A DNA stretch of 59,698 bases from Halorubrum californiense DSM 19288 (GTDB lineage: Archaea; Halobacteriota; Halobacteria; Halobacteriales; Haloferacaceae), in assembly GCF_000336875.1 (NCBI RefSeq), contig NZ_AOJK01000008.1:73995-133692 (forward strand), given 5' to 3'. Positions within the stretch are counted from its first letter, which is position 1. Each line of letters begins with the position of its first letter. The position numbers and the translations under genes were made by a program. A model generated the notes under the pieces. That model did no database searches, was not told the origin of the DNA, and saw only the letters and a list, made by a program, of their open reading frames with translations. Below are positions 43,077 through 51,432 of the stretch, piece by piece.

Positions 43077-43880
43077 CTACGCGTCTTGGAGTTCCGCGTC
43101 GCGGAGCGCCTCGTTGAGGTCCTCGCGGACGCGCTCGCCCGTCTCGCGGTCCATCGCCGTGGTGACGATCCGGTTCTCCTGAACGCTGGAGCCGTCGCGC
43201 AGCAGGAGCCGGACGTTCCCGTTCGTCCCCGCGCGCGTCGCCTTCGCGCGGAGACCCGTCCGTGACCCCGTCCCGCCGGCGTCGATGGGGCCGGGAACGA
43301 TCTTCTTGACGTGCGGATGTTCCGCGACCGTCTGGACGGCCTTCCGTCCCTTGCGGTCGCCGATGAGCGTGGAGTGCGACCCGCCGATCTTCTCGCGCGG
43401 CGGGGTCTCGACCACCGCCAGCGACCGGTCCCCCCGGCGGTCGAGCACCCATTCGACGACCGGGCTCACGTCCGTCTCGCGGTCGTCGTCCCGAGAGTCG
43501 TCCGCTGCCGCGTCGCCACCTCGACCGCTCCCGCTCGCGCCGCCGTCGGGGACGCGGTAGAACTCGTGGTGGAGCTGCGCGCGCGTCTCGCGGAGCGGCT
43601 CGCGCTCGCCGGCGGCGTAGACGGTCTCGGGGCGCTTCCGCCGGATCTCGTCGGCGACGCGGCCCGCGAAGTTCCGCAGTTGAACCTCGCTCAGCCGCTC
43701 GCCCTCCTCCGGGCGCGTGGTGACCGTCGTCTCGCCGACCACGTCTTCCTCGCGGAGCAATGTCAGGTGCGCGCGGTCCGTCTCGAACTCGGCGACGACC
43801 GCGTCGGCGTTGGCGGTGTTGCAGGTCAGACAGTAGTCCCCCGGCTTCTCTATCGGGGTGCCACACCGCCGGCAGTTCAT
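43077..43880 (-). CDS. DUF2103-like archaeal zinc-ribbon protein
   Basis: A 267-residue protein. The N-terminus is a zinc ribbon (MNCRRCGTPIEKPGDYCLTCNTANAD; two C-x2-C pairs). A soluble core follows, with an acidic insertion at ~118-140, and a conserved basic stretch KIGGSHSTLIGDRKGRKAVQTVAEHPHVKKIVPGPI. The C-terminal RLLLRDGSSVQENRIVTTA is typical of this archaeal family, whose biochemical role is unknown. Its basic core suggests contact with nucleic acid, which is my inference. Confidence 0.88.
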   Translation of the reverse strand: MNCRRCGTPIEKPGDYCLTCNTANADAVVAEFETDRAHLTLLREEDVVGETTVTTRPEEGERLSEVQLRNFAGRVADEIRRKRPETVYAAGEREPLRETRAQLHHEFYRVPDGGASGSGRGGDAAADDSRDDDRETDVSPVVEWVLDRRGDRSLAVVETPPREKIGGSHSTLIGDRKGRKAVQTVAEHPHVKKIVPGPIDAGGTGSRTGLRAKATRAGTNGNVRLLLRDGSSVQENRIVTTAMDRETGERVREDLNEALRDAELQDA

Positions 43881-44012
43881 ACCGGTCAGAGGGCCGTGTC
43901 GGGTAAAAGGGCGTCCGTTCGGCGTCCGATCGGCTCCGCCGAAGCGCGATTCGCGATCGCCTCCGCGATCCGGAGCGACAGGTTATAACCCGCTCCGACC
44001 TCCGTACGGGGC

Positions 44013-44696
44013 ATGGACGGAGACCGACGCCGCGACGACGACGGCTCCGAGGCGGACGTCGGTGACGCGGAGCCCGAGGATCTGAGCGACAGGCTCGACG
44101 CCGTCGAGGACCGACTGACGGAACTGGTCCGCGACGGACGGCTCAACGCGCTCGTCGCGTGGGCGATGATCGCGGTCCTGACGGGCGTCCTCGTCGAGAG
44201 CGTGTTCGACTACGACCTCCTGTCGGCGGCGATCGTCGTCGGCCTCGGTGCGGTCGTGCTCGCGCCCACGGCCGCGGCCCGGGACTGGCGGGCGATGCTC
44301 CCGGCGGAGCTGGTCGGCCTCGCGCTCCTGCCGATACTGGTCCGCGTGGTCTTCGGCGGCGAACTGGGCACGTTCGCGACGTACGTCGCCATCGCGGGGC
44401 TGGCGCTCGTCGTCGCCGCCGACCTCCACATGTTCACGACGCTGCGGCTCACGCACTGGTTCGCGGTCGTTTTCGTCGTGATGGCGACGCTGGCGACGGC
44501 GGCGGTGTGGACGGTGCTGCGCTGGAACCTCGACCAGCGCGTCGGCACCGAGTACCTGACGACGAACGACGCGCTGATGATCGAGTGGCTGTACGTCACG
44601 CTGGCTGGACTCGCGGCGGGACTCCTCTTCGACGGCTACTTCCGGCGGCGCGGCCGGCGCCTCCGCCGAGTCATCCGGCAGGTGATGCGGCGATGA
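44013..44696 (+). CDS. Membrane protein with acidic N-terminus
   Basis: A 227-residue protein. The N-terminal 40 residues are highly charged with a coiled-coil-like stretch (EDLSDRLDAVEDRLTELVRDG). About six hydrophobic segments follow, from residue 45 to 205, and a basic tail FRRRGRRLRRVIRQVMRR. Its TGA overlaps the start of the next gene (ATGA), so the two are translationally coupled and probably act together. No family with a known role is recognised. Confidence 0.85.
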   Translation: MDGDRRRDDDGSEADVGDAEPEDLSDRLDAVEDRLTELVRDGRLNALVAWAMIAVLTGVLVESVFDYDLLSAAIVVGLGAVVLAPTAAARDWRAMLPAELVGLALLPILVRVVFGGELGTFATYVAIAGLALVVAADLHMFTTLRLTHWFAVVFVVMATLATAAVWTVLRWNLDQRVGTEYLTTNDALMIEWLYVTLAGLAAGLLFDGYFRRRGRRLRRVIRQVMRR

Positions 44697-45328
44697 CGCT
44701 GCTCCCCCGTCCCTCGCTCACGTCGCAGCGGCGGCTCACGGGCGCGATGCAGGTCCTGCTCGTCGGGATCATCGCGTACGGCTTCCTCGCGGGCGAGCAG
44801 AAGGCGATAAGCAACGGGATCATCGCCTTCCTCGTCACGCTGGTCCCGGCGGCGCTGGAGCGCCGGTACGACCTCCCGCTGGACCCGTGGCTCGCCCTGT
44901 GGATCACGATGGCAGTGTTCCTCCACACGGTCGGGTCGGCCGGGTTCTATCAGCGAATCGAGTGGTGGGACCACATGACGCACGCGCTGTCGGCCTCGCT
45001 GGTCGCCGCGGTCGGATACACCACGCTGCGGGCGGTCGACCTCCACAGCGACGGGATCCGCATCCCGGCGCGGTTCGCGTTCGTCTTCATCGTCCTCATC
45101 GTCCTCGCGTTCGGCGTGCTCTGGGAGCTGTTCGAGTTCGGCCTTGATATCATCGCCACCGAGACGGGAATCGACATGCCGCTCGCGCAACACGGGCTCG
45201 ACGACACGGTGCTCGATCTCATGTACAACACGGCGGGCGCGGTCCTCGTCGGCCTCTTCGGACAGGCGCACCTCACGGGCGTCGCGGAACTGGTCCGAGA
45301 CCGACTGCTCGGGAGCGCGGCCGAGTAG
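44693..45328 (+). CDS. DUF2238/YjdF-like membrane protein
   Basis: A 211-residue protein of about six membrane helices. It has the family's charged positions: RIEWWDHMTHALSASLVAAVGY with His pairs, LWELFEFGLDI, and QHGLDDTVLDLMYNTAGA. These Asp, His and Glu residues at membrane edges suggest a metal-dependent function, which is unproven. It is translationally coupled to the preceding membrane protein gene and convergent with the ArsA-type gene. Confidence 0.87.
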   Translation: MTLLPRPSLTSQRRLTGAMQVLLVGIIAYGFLAGEQKAISNGIIAFLVTLVPAALERRYDLPLDPWLALWITMAVFLHTVGSAGFYQRIEWWDHMTHALSASLVAAVGYTTLRAVDLHSDGIRIPARFAFVFIVLIVLAFGVLWELFEFGLDIIATETGIDMPLAQHGLDDTVLDLMYNTAGAVLVGLFGQAHLTGVAELVRDRLLGSAAE

Positions 45329-45352
45329 CGACCCGGACGCGGGTCGGCGGCG

Positions 45353-45388
45353 GCAGGTCGCTCAGTTCAGGCAGGTCGCTCAGTTCAG
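45353..45388. repeat. Perfect 18-bp tandem repeat at the 3' end of the ArsA/Get3-type gene
   Basis: GCAGGTCGCTCAGTTCAG occurs twice in a row (45353-45370, 45371-45388). The copy nearer the gene includes its stop codon. As the unit is six codons, the second copy supplies a further in-frame Leu-Asn-stop. Confidence 0.95.
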
Positions 45389-46546
45389 GCAGGCCGCCAC
45401 GACCCGGAGCGCGGCCTCACCCCGCACCTCGTTCGCGAGCAGCGGCACCCGCTTCACCTCGCGGCCGCGGAACAGGTCGGTGGCCTCCCGGAGCGCGTTC
45501 TGTTGGACCTCCCAGCGGCGCGCGCAGAACTCGCAGGTGTCGGGGTTCGGCTCGACCACCCAGTCGGGATCGATCTCGGGCCCGTCACCGCCGGTCACGT
45601 CGCCGACGCCCTCCATCACGCGGTTGACGACGAGCGTGTCCACCGGAATGCCGAACTCGTCGAGGCGCGCGACGAGCCGCTGGGACTCGACGACGCTCAT
45701 CTCCTCGGGGATCATCACGACCCGGAAGTCGGTCTTCGCGGGGTCGCGCAGGACGGCCCGCAGGCGCTCGATGCGCTCGCGGAGCTCTTCGAGGTCGGCG
45801 GAGGGGTCGGGGTCGTCGTCGCCCCCGCCGAACATCCCCTTGATCCCGTCCATCATCCCGGAGAAGCGCTGGCGGAGCTTCATCACGCGCCCGAGCATCG
45901 AGTCCATGATCTCCGGCAGCTGGAGCAGCCGAAGGGTGTGGCCCGTCGGCGCGGTGTCGACGACGACGCGGTCGAACCGCGGGTCGTCGAGGTACTCCAG
46001 CAGCTGGCGCATCGCCGCCGCCTCGTCGGCGCCGGGCATCGTCCCGCCGAGCAGCCCGCCGAGCCCCTCTCCGTCTTCGCCCTCGGCGCCGCCCATCGGT
46101 CCCTCGCCGCCCATCCCGCCCATCGCGTCGCCCATCTCGCCGAGCCCCCCGAGCGGGTCGCCGTCGGCCCCGAACATCCCCTCGTCGACCGCGGCGTCGG
46201 GGTCGATCTCGGCGGCGTACAGGGGCACGTCCTCGCGGATACGCGCCGGTTCGGCGGGGATCTCGGTCTCGTAGGTGTCGGACAGCGAGTGGGCGGGGTC
46301 GGTCGAGACGACGAGCGTCCGGACGCCGCCCGCGGCCGAGGCGAGCCCCGTCGCGGCCGCCATCGTCGTCTTCCCGACGCCCCCCTTCCCGCCGTACAGC
46401 ACGTAGTCGGGCGCGTCGACGCCCGCGGGCAGGTCGGCGAGGTCGTCGTCGATGGTCAGCGCCTCGTCCGTCTCCGCGGGTTCGACGGTGGTGTCCTCGT
46501 CGCTCTCGTCGACCCGGTCGACCGGTTCGACGTCGATGTCGTCCAT
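45380..46546 (-). CDS. ArsA/Get3-family ATPase
   Basis: A 388-residue protein. After an acidic N-terminal stretch the P-loop YGGKGGVGKTTMAAA lies at ~51-65, switch I at STDPAHS (81-87) and switch II at VDTAPTGHTLRLLQLP (196-211). A Gly/Met-rich insertion occupies ~122-172. After switch II comes a Met-rich amphipathic stretch (EIMDSMLGRVMKLRQRFSGM, then MDGIKGMFGG). DTCEFCARR (Cys338 and Cys341) is the C-x2-C that bridges Get3 dimers through zinc. These traits favour a tail-anchored-protein targeting factor over an arsenite pump; the client is unknown. Confidence 0.92.
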   Translation of the reverse strand: MDDIDVEPVDRVDESDEDTTVEPAETDEALTIDDDLADLPAGVDAPDYVLYGGKGGVGKTTMAAATGLASAAGGVRTLVVSTDPAHSLSDTYETEIPAEPARIREDVPLYAAEIDPDAAVDEGMFGADGDPLGGLGEMGDAMGGMGGEGPMGGAEGEDGEGLGGLLGGTMPGADEAAAMRQLLEYLDDPRFDRVVVDTAPTGHTLRLLQLPEIMDSMLGRVMKLRQRFSGMMDGIKGMFGGGDDDPDPSADLEELRERIERLRAVLRDPAKTDFRVVMIPEEMSVVESQRLVARLDEFGIPVDTLVVNRVMEGVGDVTGGDGPEIDPDWVVEPNPDTCEFCARRWEVQQNALREATDLFRGREVKRVPLLANEVRGEAALRVVAACLN

Positions 46547-46991
46547 GGGTGCGTGTCGTCTCGGCGGGCTTGTGTACCCGTCGGTCCCGATAGGACGCGA
46601 TCGCTGTAGTGACGCGATTCGAGTTTCCAGCCGGTCAGCCATGCGTGTTCGATTACGGATCGACGGTGACCACCGCCAAAGCCCCAGCCGCGAGGGCGCG
46701 GTACGCTCGTTGCGCTCCTCAGTCGCTCGCGTTGCTCGCTCCTTGCGGTGCTCCCGTCGCCTACCGCGCCCTCGCGGCTGCCCCTTTGAGCCCGCCCGAC
46801 CGCACAGCACCGCAGCCTCATACCTCCCCAGCCTCGTCGGTCGCCGTCGCTTCGCTCGGCGACCGACTCCCTCGCGCGTGCTGTCGCCGGCGCGAAGCGC
46901 CGGCTTCCAGAGGGACCTTCGGTCCCTCGCGGCTCGGCCGCAGGGCGGCCTCGCAGGCACGCGCCACCGCACCGCCGTTCGGTATTAGAGG
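46547..46991. repeat. Gene-free stretch of 445 bases dominated by inverted repeats
   Basis: There is no convincing gene between aroA and the ArsA-type gene. A perfect 19-bp inverted repeat pairs 46685-46703 with 46762-46780 across 58 bases. A 10-bp stem pairs 46837-46846 with 46857-46866. Then an 8-bp stem (46874-46881 with 46957-46964) encloses three perfect hairpins: 46886-46904 (8 bp, loop GAA), 46910-46928 (8 bp, loop TTC) and 46936-46950 (6 bp, loop AGG). The whole resembles a mobile or dispersed repeat, or the gene of a structured RNA. The chance open frames across it have biased, Arg-rich composition. Confidence 0.8.
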
Positions 46992-48398
46992 TTACTCGTC
47001 CGCGCCGTCGCGCTCGACGTCCATCCCGAGGTCGGCCATCGCGTCGAAGAAGCCGGGGAACGAGACGTCGACGTGTTCGGCGCCGCGGACGGTCGTCGTC
47101 CCCTCGGCGGCGAGCGCGGCGACGGACAGCGCCATCACGATCCGGTGGTCGCCGCGGCCGTCGACGGTGGCTCCCTTGAGATCGCTCTGGTCACCGTGGA
47201 TCGTGAGCGCGTCCTGCTCCTCGGTGGCCTCGGCGCCGAGTTTCTCGAGTTCTTCGGCCATCGCGGAGACGCGGTCGGTCTCCTTGTAGCGGACGTGCTC
47301 GCAGTTCTCGATCCGGGTGTCCCCGTCGGCGACCGCGCCGAGCGCGGCGATAGTCGGGAGCAGGTCAGGCGTGTCGCCCACGTCGACCGTGACGCCGGTG
47401 AGGTCGGCGCGCTCGACCGCTATCTCGCCCGCCTCGCGGTCCCAGTCGACCGGCGCACCCATCTCCTCGACGACCTCGACGATCGCGGCGTCGCCCTGCG
47501 CGCTCGGCCGGGCGCCCTCGATCCGGACCGCCTCACCGGGCGCGGCCGCGACGGCGCCCGCGCCGAGCAGGTACGAGATGGAGGAGAAATCGCCCGGGAC
47601 CGCGTACGTCCCGCCGCTCGGCGCGTACGTCTGTCCGCCCGGGACGGAGAATCCCGCGGCGCCCGCGGCGCCGTCGAGGGGGTCGCCCGCGTCGTCGATC
47701 GGGGTCGTCTCGACGCCGAAGTCGGCGAGCAGTTCGAGCGTGATGTCGACGTACGGCGCCGACTTGAGGTCGGTCGTGAGGGTGACCTCAATCCCCTCGT
47801 CGGTGACCGCGCCGGCCATCAACAGCGCGGTGACGTACTGCGAGGAGACGTCGCCCGGGATGGCGACCTCGCCGCCCGCGAGCGGGCCGGCCACGACGAG
47901 CGGCGCCTGTCCGTTCGACCGCGTGGATTCGGCGCGCGCGCCGAGGCCGCCGAGCGCGTCGAGGAGCGGTCCCTGCGGGCGCGAGCGAAGCGAGTCGTCC
48001 CCGGTGAGAACGGTCGTGCCGTCGGCGAGCGCGGCCGCGGCGGTGACGAGCCGCATCGTCGTCCCCGAGTTCGCGCAGTCGATCACGTCGTCCGGGACTC
48101 CGGGACGGCCGCCGAACCCCTCGACCGAGAGCGCATCGGCGTCGGCGAGGTCGGGGCCAGCGGGGTCGTCATCGGCACTCGCCGCCGCGCTGTCACCCGC
48201 CTCGGCGGCGGGCGCGACGGCCCCGCCGAACGCCGCGACGGCGCGGCCGGTCGCTCGCGTGTCCGCGGAGATCAGCGGCGATTCGACGGTCGCGCCGTCG
48301 CTGTACCCCGCGGCGAGCAGCGCGCGGTGGGTGTAGCTCTTCGACGGCGGCGCGCGGGCGGTCCCCCGGAGGTCTGAGCCCGTGACGTGAACGTCCAT
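46992..48398 (-). CDS. aroA: 3-Phosphoshikimate 1-carboxyvinyltransferase (EPSP synthase)
   Basis: A 468-residue enzyme of aromatic amino acid synthesis, joining phosphoenolpyruvate to shikimate-3-phosphate. Conserved parts are [102 protein letters not shown] and [16 protein letters not shown]. An acidic insertion (residues ~70-95) explains the extra length over bacterial forms. Start is the ATG at 48398. Confidence 0.97.
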   Translation of the reverse strand: MDVHVTGSDLRGTARAPPSKSYTHRALLAAGYSDGATVESPLISADTRATGRAVAAFGGAVAPAAEAGDSAAASADDDPAGPDLADADALSVEGFGGRPGVPDDVIDCANSGTTMRLVTAAAALADGTTVLTGDDSLRSRPQGPLLDALGGLGARAESTRSNGQAPLVVAGPLAGGEVAIPGDVSSQYVTALLMAGAVTDEGIEVTLTTDLKSAPYVDITLELLADFGVETTPIDDAGDPLDGAAGAAGFSVPGGQTYAPSGGTYAVPGDFSSISYLLGAGAVAAAPGEAVRIEGARPSAQGDAAIVEVVEEMGAPVDWDREAGEIAVERADLTGVTVDVGDTPDLLPTIAALGAVADGDTRIENCEHVRYKETDRVSAMAEELEKLGAEATEEQDALTIHGDQSDLKGATVDGRGDHRIVMALSVAALAAEGTTTVRGAEHVDVSFPGFFDAMADLGMDVERDGADE

Positions 48399-48545
48399 AC
48401 TCCTTCCTGCCGGCCGCGGCGACAAGTCGGTACCGACCGCGGCACGATTGCGGCCGGGGGCGGCCGGCGGGCGGTCGACGCGCGTCCGTCCCCGACGCGG
48501 CGCCGCGGCACACCCTTTATACCATCGGGAGCGTTAGCGTCGCCT

Positions 48546-49082
48546 ATGCCCCAGTGTGAGATGTGTGGCGCCGAGGAGGCCTCGCTGACGACGACGAAGG
48601 TCGAAGGCGCCGAACTGGAGCTCTGTAGCTCGTGTACGGACTTCGGCACCGAGGTCCGCGACGAGTCGACGGGCTCCGGCGGCGGCAAGTACTCCACCAG
48701 TTCCAGCACCGGGAAGTCGTCCTCGTCGTCCGGGTCGTCCGGCTCGTCGAGCGGCTCCGGGAGCTCCGGCGGCTCGACCCGTCCCCGCGACATGTTCGAC
48801 GACATGGACGAGATCGCCACCGACTACGACGAGCGGATCCGGGAGGCGCGGGAGTCGCGCGGGCTGAGCCAAGAGGAGCTGGCCGACCAGCTCAACGAGA
48901 AGGCGAGCCTCATCCGGAAGCTCGAACGCGGCGACACGCTCCCGACCGACGAGGTCCAGCGCAAGCTCGAACGCGCGCTCGACATCTCGCTGGTCGAGGG
49001 ACAGTCGTCCGACGACGCCGACTGGGAGACGAGCGACGCGGGCACGATGACGCTCGGCGACGTCGTCAAGCGGAAGGAGTAA
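48546..49082 (+). CDS. mbf1: Archaeal MBF1-type transcription factor
   Basis: A 178-residue protein. The N-terminal zinc ribbon is MPQCEMCGAEEASLTTTKVEGAELELCSSC (two C-x2-C pairs). A long Ser/Gly linker (~45-85) follows, then a C-terminal helix-turn-helix (DYDERIREARESRGLSQEELADQLNEKASLIRKLERGDTLPTDEV). This is the layout of multiprotein-bridging factor 1 in archaea, where it also associates with ribosomes. TTTATACC at 48513-48520 is a good TATA element, about 30 bases before the ATG. Confidence 0.93.
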   Translation: MPQCEMCGAEEASLTTTKVEGAELELCSSCTDFGTEVRDESTGSGGGKYSTSSSTGKSSSSSGSSGSSSGSGSSGGSTRPRDMFDDMDEIATDYDERIREARESRGLSQEELADQLNEKASLIRKLERGDTLPTDEVQRKLERALDISLVEGQSSDDADWETSDAGTMTLGDVVKRKE

Positions 49083-49208
49083 ACTACCCTACCCTACTTC
49101 GCTCACTCCGTTCGCTCCTCGAGGTCGGAGGCTCTACCTCGAAAATGCTGACGCGTCCGCTCGGCGCCCTGCCCGACCCCACCTCATTTTTATCGCCCAC
49201 GCACTCTC

Positions 49209-49609
49209 TCAGACGCGCCGCCGGATTCCGACCAGCAGGACTGCGATCAGTCCGAAGGCGACGAACGAGCGGTTCGGAATCGTGAGCCCGAGGGCCGGGG
49301 TCTGCCACTGGACGGTCGCGCACGGACCGCCGACAGTACACGTCGTCAGTGTCGCCTGAAGGTACGAGTGATAGGCGGCGAGACTCCCCCCGAGAACCGC
49401 GAGCGGTAGCGCCGTCCGGACGACCTCGGGGCGTCCCTCGATCGCCGCGACGGCCAGCACCACGACGAGCGGGTACATGGCGATCCGCTGGTACCAACAC
49501 AGATCGCAGGGCGTGAGCCCGGGTCCGAGGCTGAACCAGAGGCTCCCCGCCGTCGCGACGGTCGCGACGAGGGTGGCGGCCGACAGACGGTCGGTCGCGG
49601 GCGAGTCAC
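49209..49609 (-). CDS. dsbB: DsbB-type thiol oxidoreductase, 5' frame apparently broken
   Basis: In the frame ending at 49209 the sequence reads AGSLWFSLGPGLTPCDLCWY and on through QRIAMYPLVVVLAVAA, with the C-x2-C of DsbB. A second Cys pair (TTCTVGGPCATVQW) and about four hydrophobic segments follow. This family passes disulfides to quinone. No ATG, GTG or TTG lies in this frame upstream of the C-x2-C; the frame meets a stop near 49650. A GTG overlapping the preceding gene's stop (GTGA at 49606-49609) would be a natural start but is out of frame, so one base seems lost in about 49575-49605. The alternative is a start inside the protein at 49478, which would drop the C-x2-C. Confidence 0.75.
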
Positions 49610-50394
49610 GCCGGCTCGTCGCCGCCCGCCTGTGCCGTGGCCCCGTAGCGGTCGGTCAGGTACTCGATGATGTAATCGACCGTCTCGGGGTCGTAGCTCC
49701 AGAAGCCGAAGAACTCGCCGGGCGCGCGCTCCTCGGCGAGCAGCGCGCACTTCGCGTCGTCGTAGCCGCCCCCGTCGTACGCGACGAACCACGTCTCACG
49801 GATCTCAGCGGTCTCGCCCACGTGGACCGTGTAGTGGTCGACATCGGGCGACTCGCCCTCGTTCGCGGCGTACGCGTGGACGTCGAGCCGGTCCTTCCCG
49901 CCGAGCAGGTCGTAGGTGTCCGCCTCGCCGGTGAGCACGTCAAGCGTCTGGAACCCCGCGTGGAGTTCCCCGTCGCCGACCCGCCAGGCGCGGTCCTCGA
50001 TCTCCCGCGACGCGGCGACCATGTCCTCGCGAGAGTAGGAGGTGAACATCGTCTCGTCGAGGTGGTCCAACACCGGTCGCCCGACGCGGGCCCCGCTTGC
50101 GCCCGCGCCTCTCGGATCGTCGTCCCCGTCCTCGTTCCCTTCTCCCGCGCCCTCCGGCCCGTCACCGGCGGGCCGCGACAGCAGGTCGTCGACGGTCACG
50201 GCCGTGACGAACTCACCGTCACGCGCCAGCACGGCGAACCCCTGCGGCCCGGGGGCGGTCTGGTCGTCGACGATCCGGACGTTGCGGTCGGCGAAGTGTT
50301 CCCGGAGTTCGTCCGTCACCGCCGGATCGGCGTTGAAGACGGTCAGCGTGGCCTCGTGCGCCTCCACGCCGGCGATTAGCTCGATGAGGGACAT
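49606..50394 (-). CDS. DICT-domain sensory protein
   Basis: A 262-residue soluble protein. It starts [21 protein letters not shown] and has the DICT domain pattern ([31 protein letters not shown]). An acidic linker follows at ~75-103, then a second part with [42 protein letters not shown] and a C-terminal [40 protein letters not shown] domains occur in light- or signal-responsive haloarchaeal and bacterial proteins; the ligand is unknown. A TATA-like CCTTATAC on the minus strand (50421-50428) suits a leaderless transcript. The dsbB gene overlaps its stop. Confidence 0.87.
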   Translation of the reverse strand: MSLIELIAGVEAHEATLTVFNADPAVTDELREHFADRNVRIVDDQTAPGPQGFAVLARDGEFVTAVTVDDLLSRPAGDGPEGAGEGNEDGDDDPRGAGASGARVGRPVLDHLDETMFTSYSREDMVAASREIEDRAWRVGDGELHAGFQTLDVLTGEADTYDLLGGKDRLDVHAYAANEGESPDVDHYTVHVGETAEIRETWFVAYDGGGYDDAKCALLAEERAPGEFFGFWSYDPETVDYIIEYLTDRYGATAQAGGDEPA

Positions 50395-50420
50395 CCCTTG
50401 CCCGGACCCACAACAGCGGG

Positions 50421-50428
50421 GTATAAGG
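50421..50428 (-). promoter_or_regulatory. TATA element of the DICT-protein gene
   Basis: CCTTATAC on the minus strand lies 27-34 bases before the ATG at 50394. The position predicts a leaderless transcript. Confidence 0.5.
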
Positions 50429-50586
50429 TCGTTTCTGCTCCCGAAACCGCGACCGCCCCGCGGAACCAGGTTCGCAGGGGTCCCGCGAGCGATCGATGCG
50501 ACCGGGGAGAGCCGCAGGAACGGGGACCACCGAGCGGCGCGCCGCGAAGCATGAAACTATTTGCGCCGCGCCGCCCGAGAAGGGGT

Positions 50587-51231
50587 ATGTTCATCCTGGT
50601 GAACCTCAAGGCGTACCCGTGCGATCCGATCGAGGTAGCGACCGCGGCCCGCGACGTCGCCGAGGCGTCCGGCGCGCGGATCGCCGTCTCGCCGCAGGCG
50701 GCCGACGTCGCCCGCGTCGCGGACACCGGCGTCGAGACGTGGGCGCAGCACGTCTCGCCGAACGCGCACGGCTCGCACACGGGGTCGACGCTCGCCGAGG
50801 CCGTCGCCGACAACGGCGCCGAGGGCACGCTGATCAACCACTCCGAGAACCGGCTGAAGCTCGCCGACATCGACGGCTCCGTGCGCGCCGCCGAGCGCGC
50901 CGACCTGGAGACGATCGTCTGCGCGAACAACCCCGCGCAGGTCGGCGCCGCGGCCGCGCTCGGCCCCGACGCGGTCGCCGTCGAACCGCCTGAACTCATC
51001 GGCGGCGACGTCTCCGTCGCCACCGCTGACCCGGGGATCGTCGAGGACGCGGTCGCGGCCGCCGAGGCCGTCGACCCCGCGGTCGACGTGTTCTGTGGCG
51101 CCGGCGTCTCGACCGGCGAGGACGTGTCGACCGCCGGCGACCTCGGCGCCGCCGGGGTCCTGCTCGCCTCCGGCGTCGCGAAGGCCGACGACCCCGAGGC
51201 CGTCCTCGAAGACCTCGTGAGCGGGGTCTGA
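50587..51231 (+). CDS. tpiA: Triosephosphate isomerase (archaeal type)
   Basis: A 214-residue enzyme that interconverts dihydroxyacetone phosphate and glyceraldehyde-3-phosphate. It is shorter than bacterial forms, as expected in archaea. Catalytic residues are Lys8 ([10 protein letters not shown]), His85 (LINHSENRL) and Glu133 ([10 protein letters not shown]). [13 protein letters not shown] forms the phosphate-binding strand. The ATG at 50587 gives the typical N-terminus. Confidence 0.97.
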   Translation: MFILVNLKAYPCDPIEVATAARDVAEASGARIAVSPQAADVARVADTGVETWAQHVSPNAHGSHTGSTLAEAVADNGAEGTLINHSENRLKLADIDGSVRAAERADLETIVCANNPAQVGAAAALGPDAVAVEPPELIGGDVSVATADPGIVEDAVAAAEAVDPAVDVFCGAGVSTGEDVSTAGDLGAAGVLLASGVAKADDPEAVLEDLVSGV

Positions 51232-51397
51232 GGACGGAGTTCGGGACCGAGAGCGCAACGCGGGCCGGGGTGCGGCCGCGAATCGCCGCTGCGTTTGCGG
51301 ATCTGTATAAAGACACCGATGTGATCGACTCACACGATCGGGAAATCGCACGACGGCAGCGGTCTGCTTCTCGGCGTTGGATGGCATCATCTAGTAA

Positions 51398-51405
51398 CCT
51401 TTAAC
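51398..51405 (+). promoter_or_regulatory. TATA-like element of dnaK
   Basis: CCTTTAAC, followed by CGAAAC, lies about 28-35 bases before the dnaK ATG. The flanking CGAAA sequence resembles elements seen at haloarchaeal heat-shock promoters (from memory). A second TATA-like TGTATAAAG lies near 51303 within the same 201-base gap. Confidence 0.4.
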
Positions 51406-51432
51406 CGAAACAAGCCGCTACATTTGTCCAAG

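Noticed and set aside
46609-47289. Open frames across the hairpin-rich gap as protein genes
   Set aside because: They follow the inverted repeats, are Arg/Ser/Pro-rich and run into aroA; there is no start signal or domain.
51232-51432. grpE expected next to dnaK
   Set aside because: Only 201 non-coding bases lie upstream of dnaK and 82 downstream; grpE must be elsewhere, which is not unusual.
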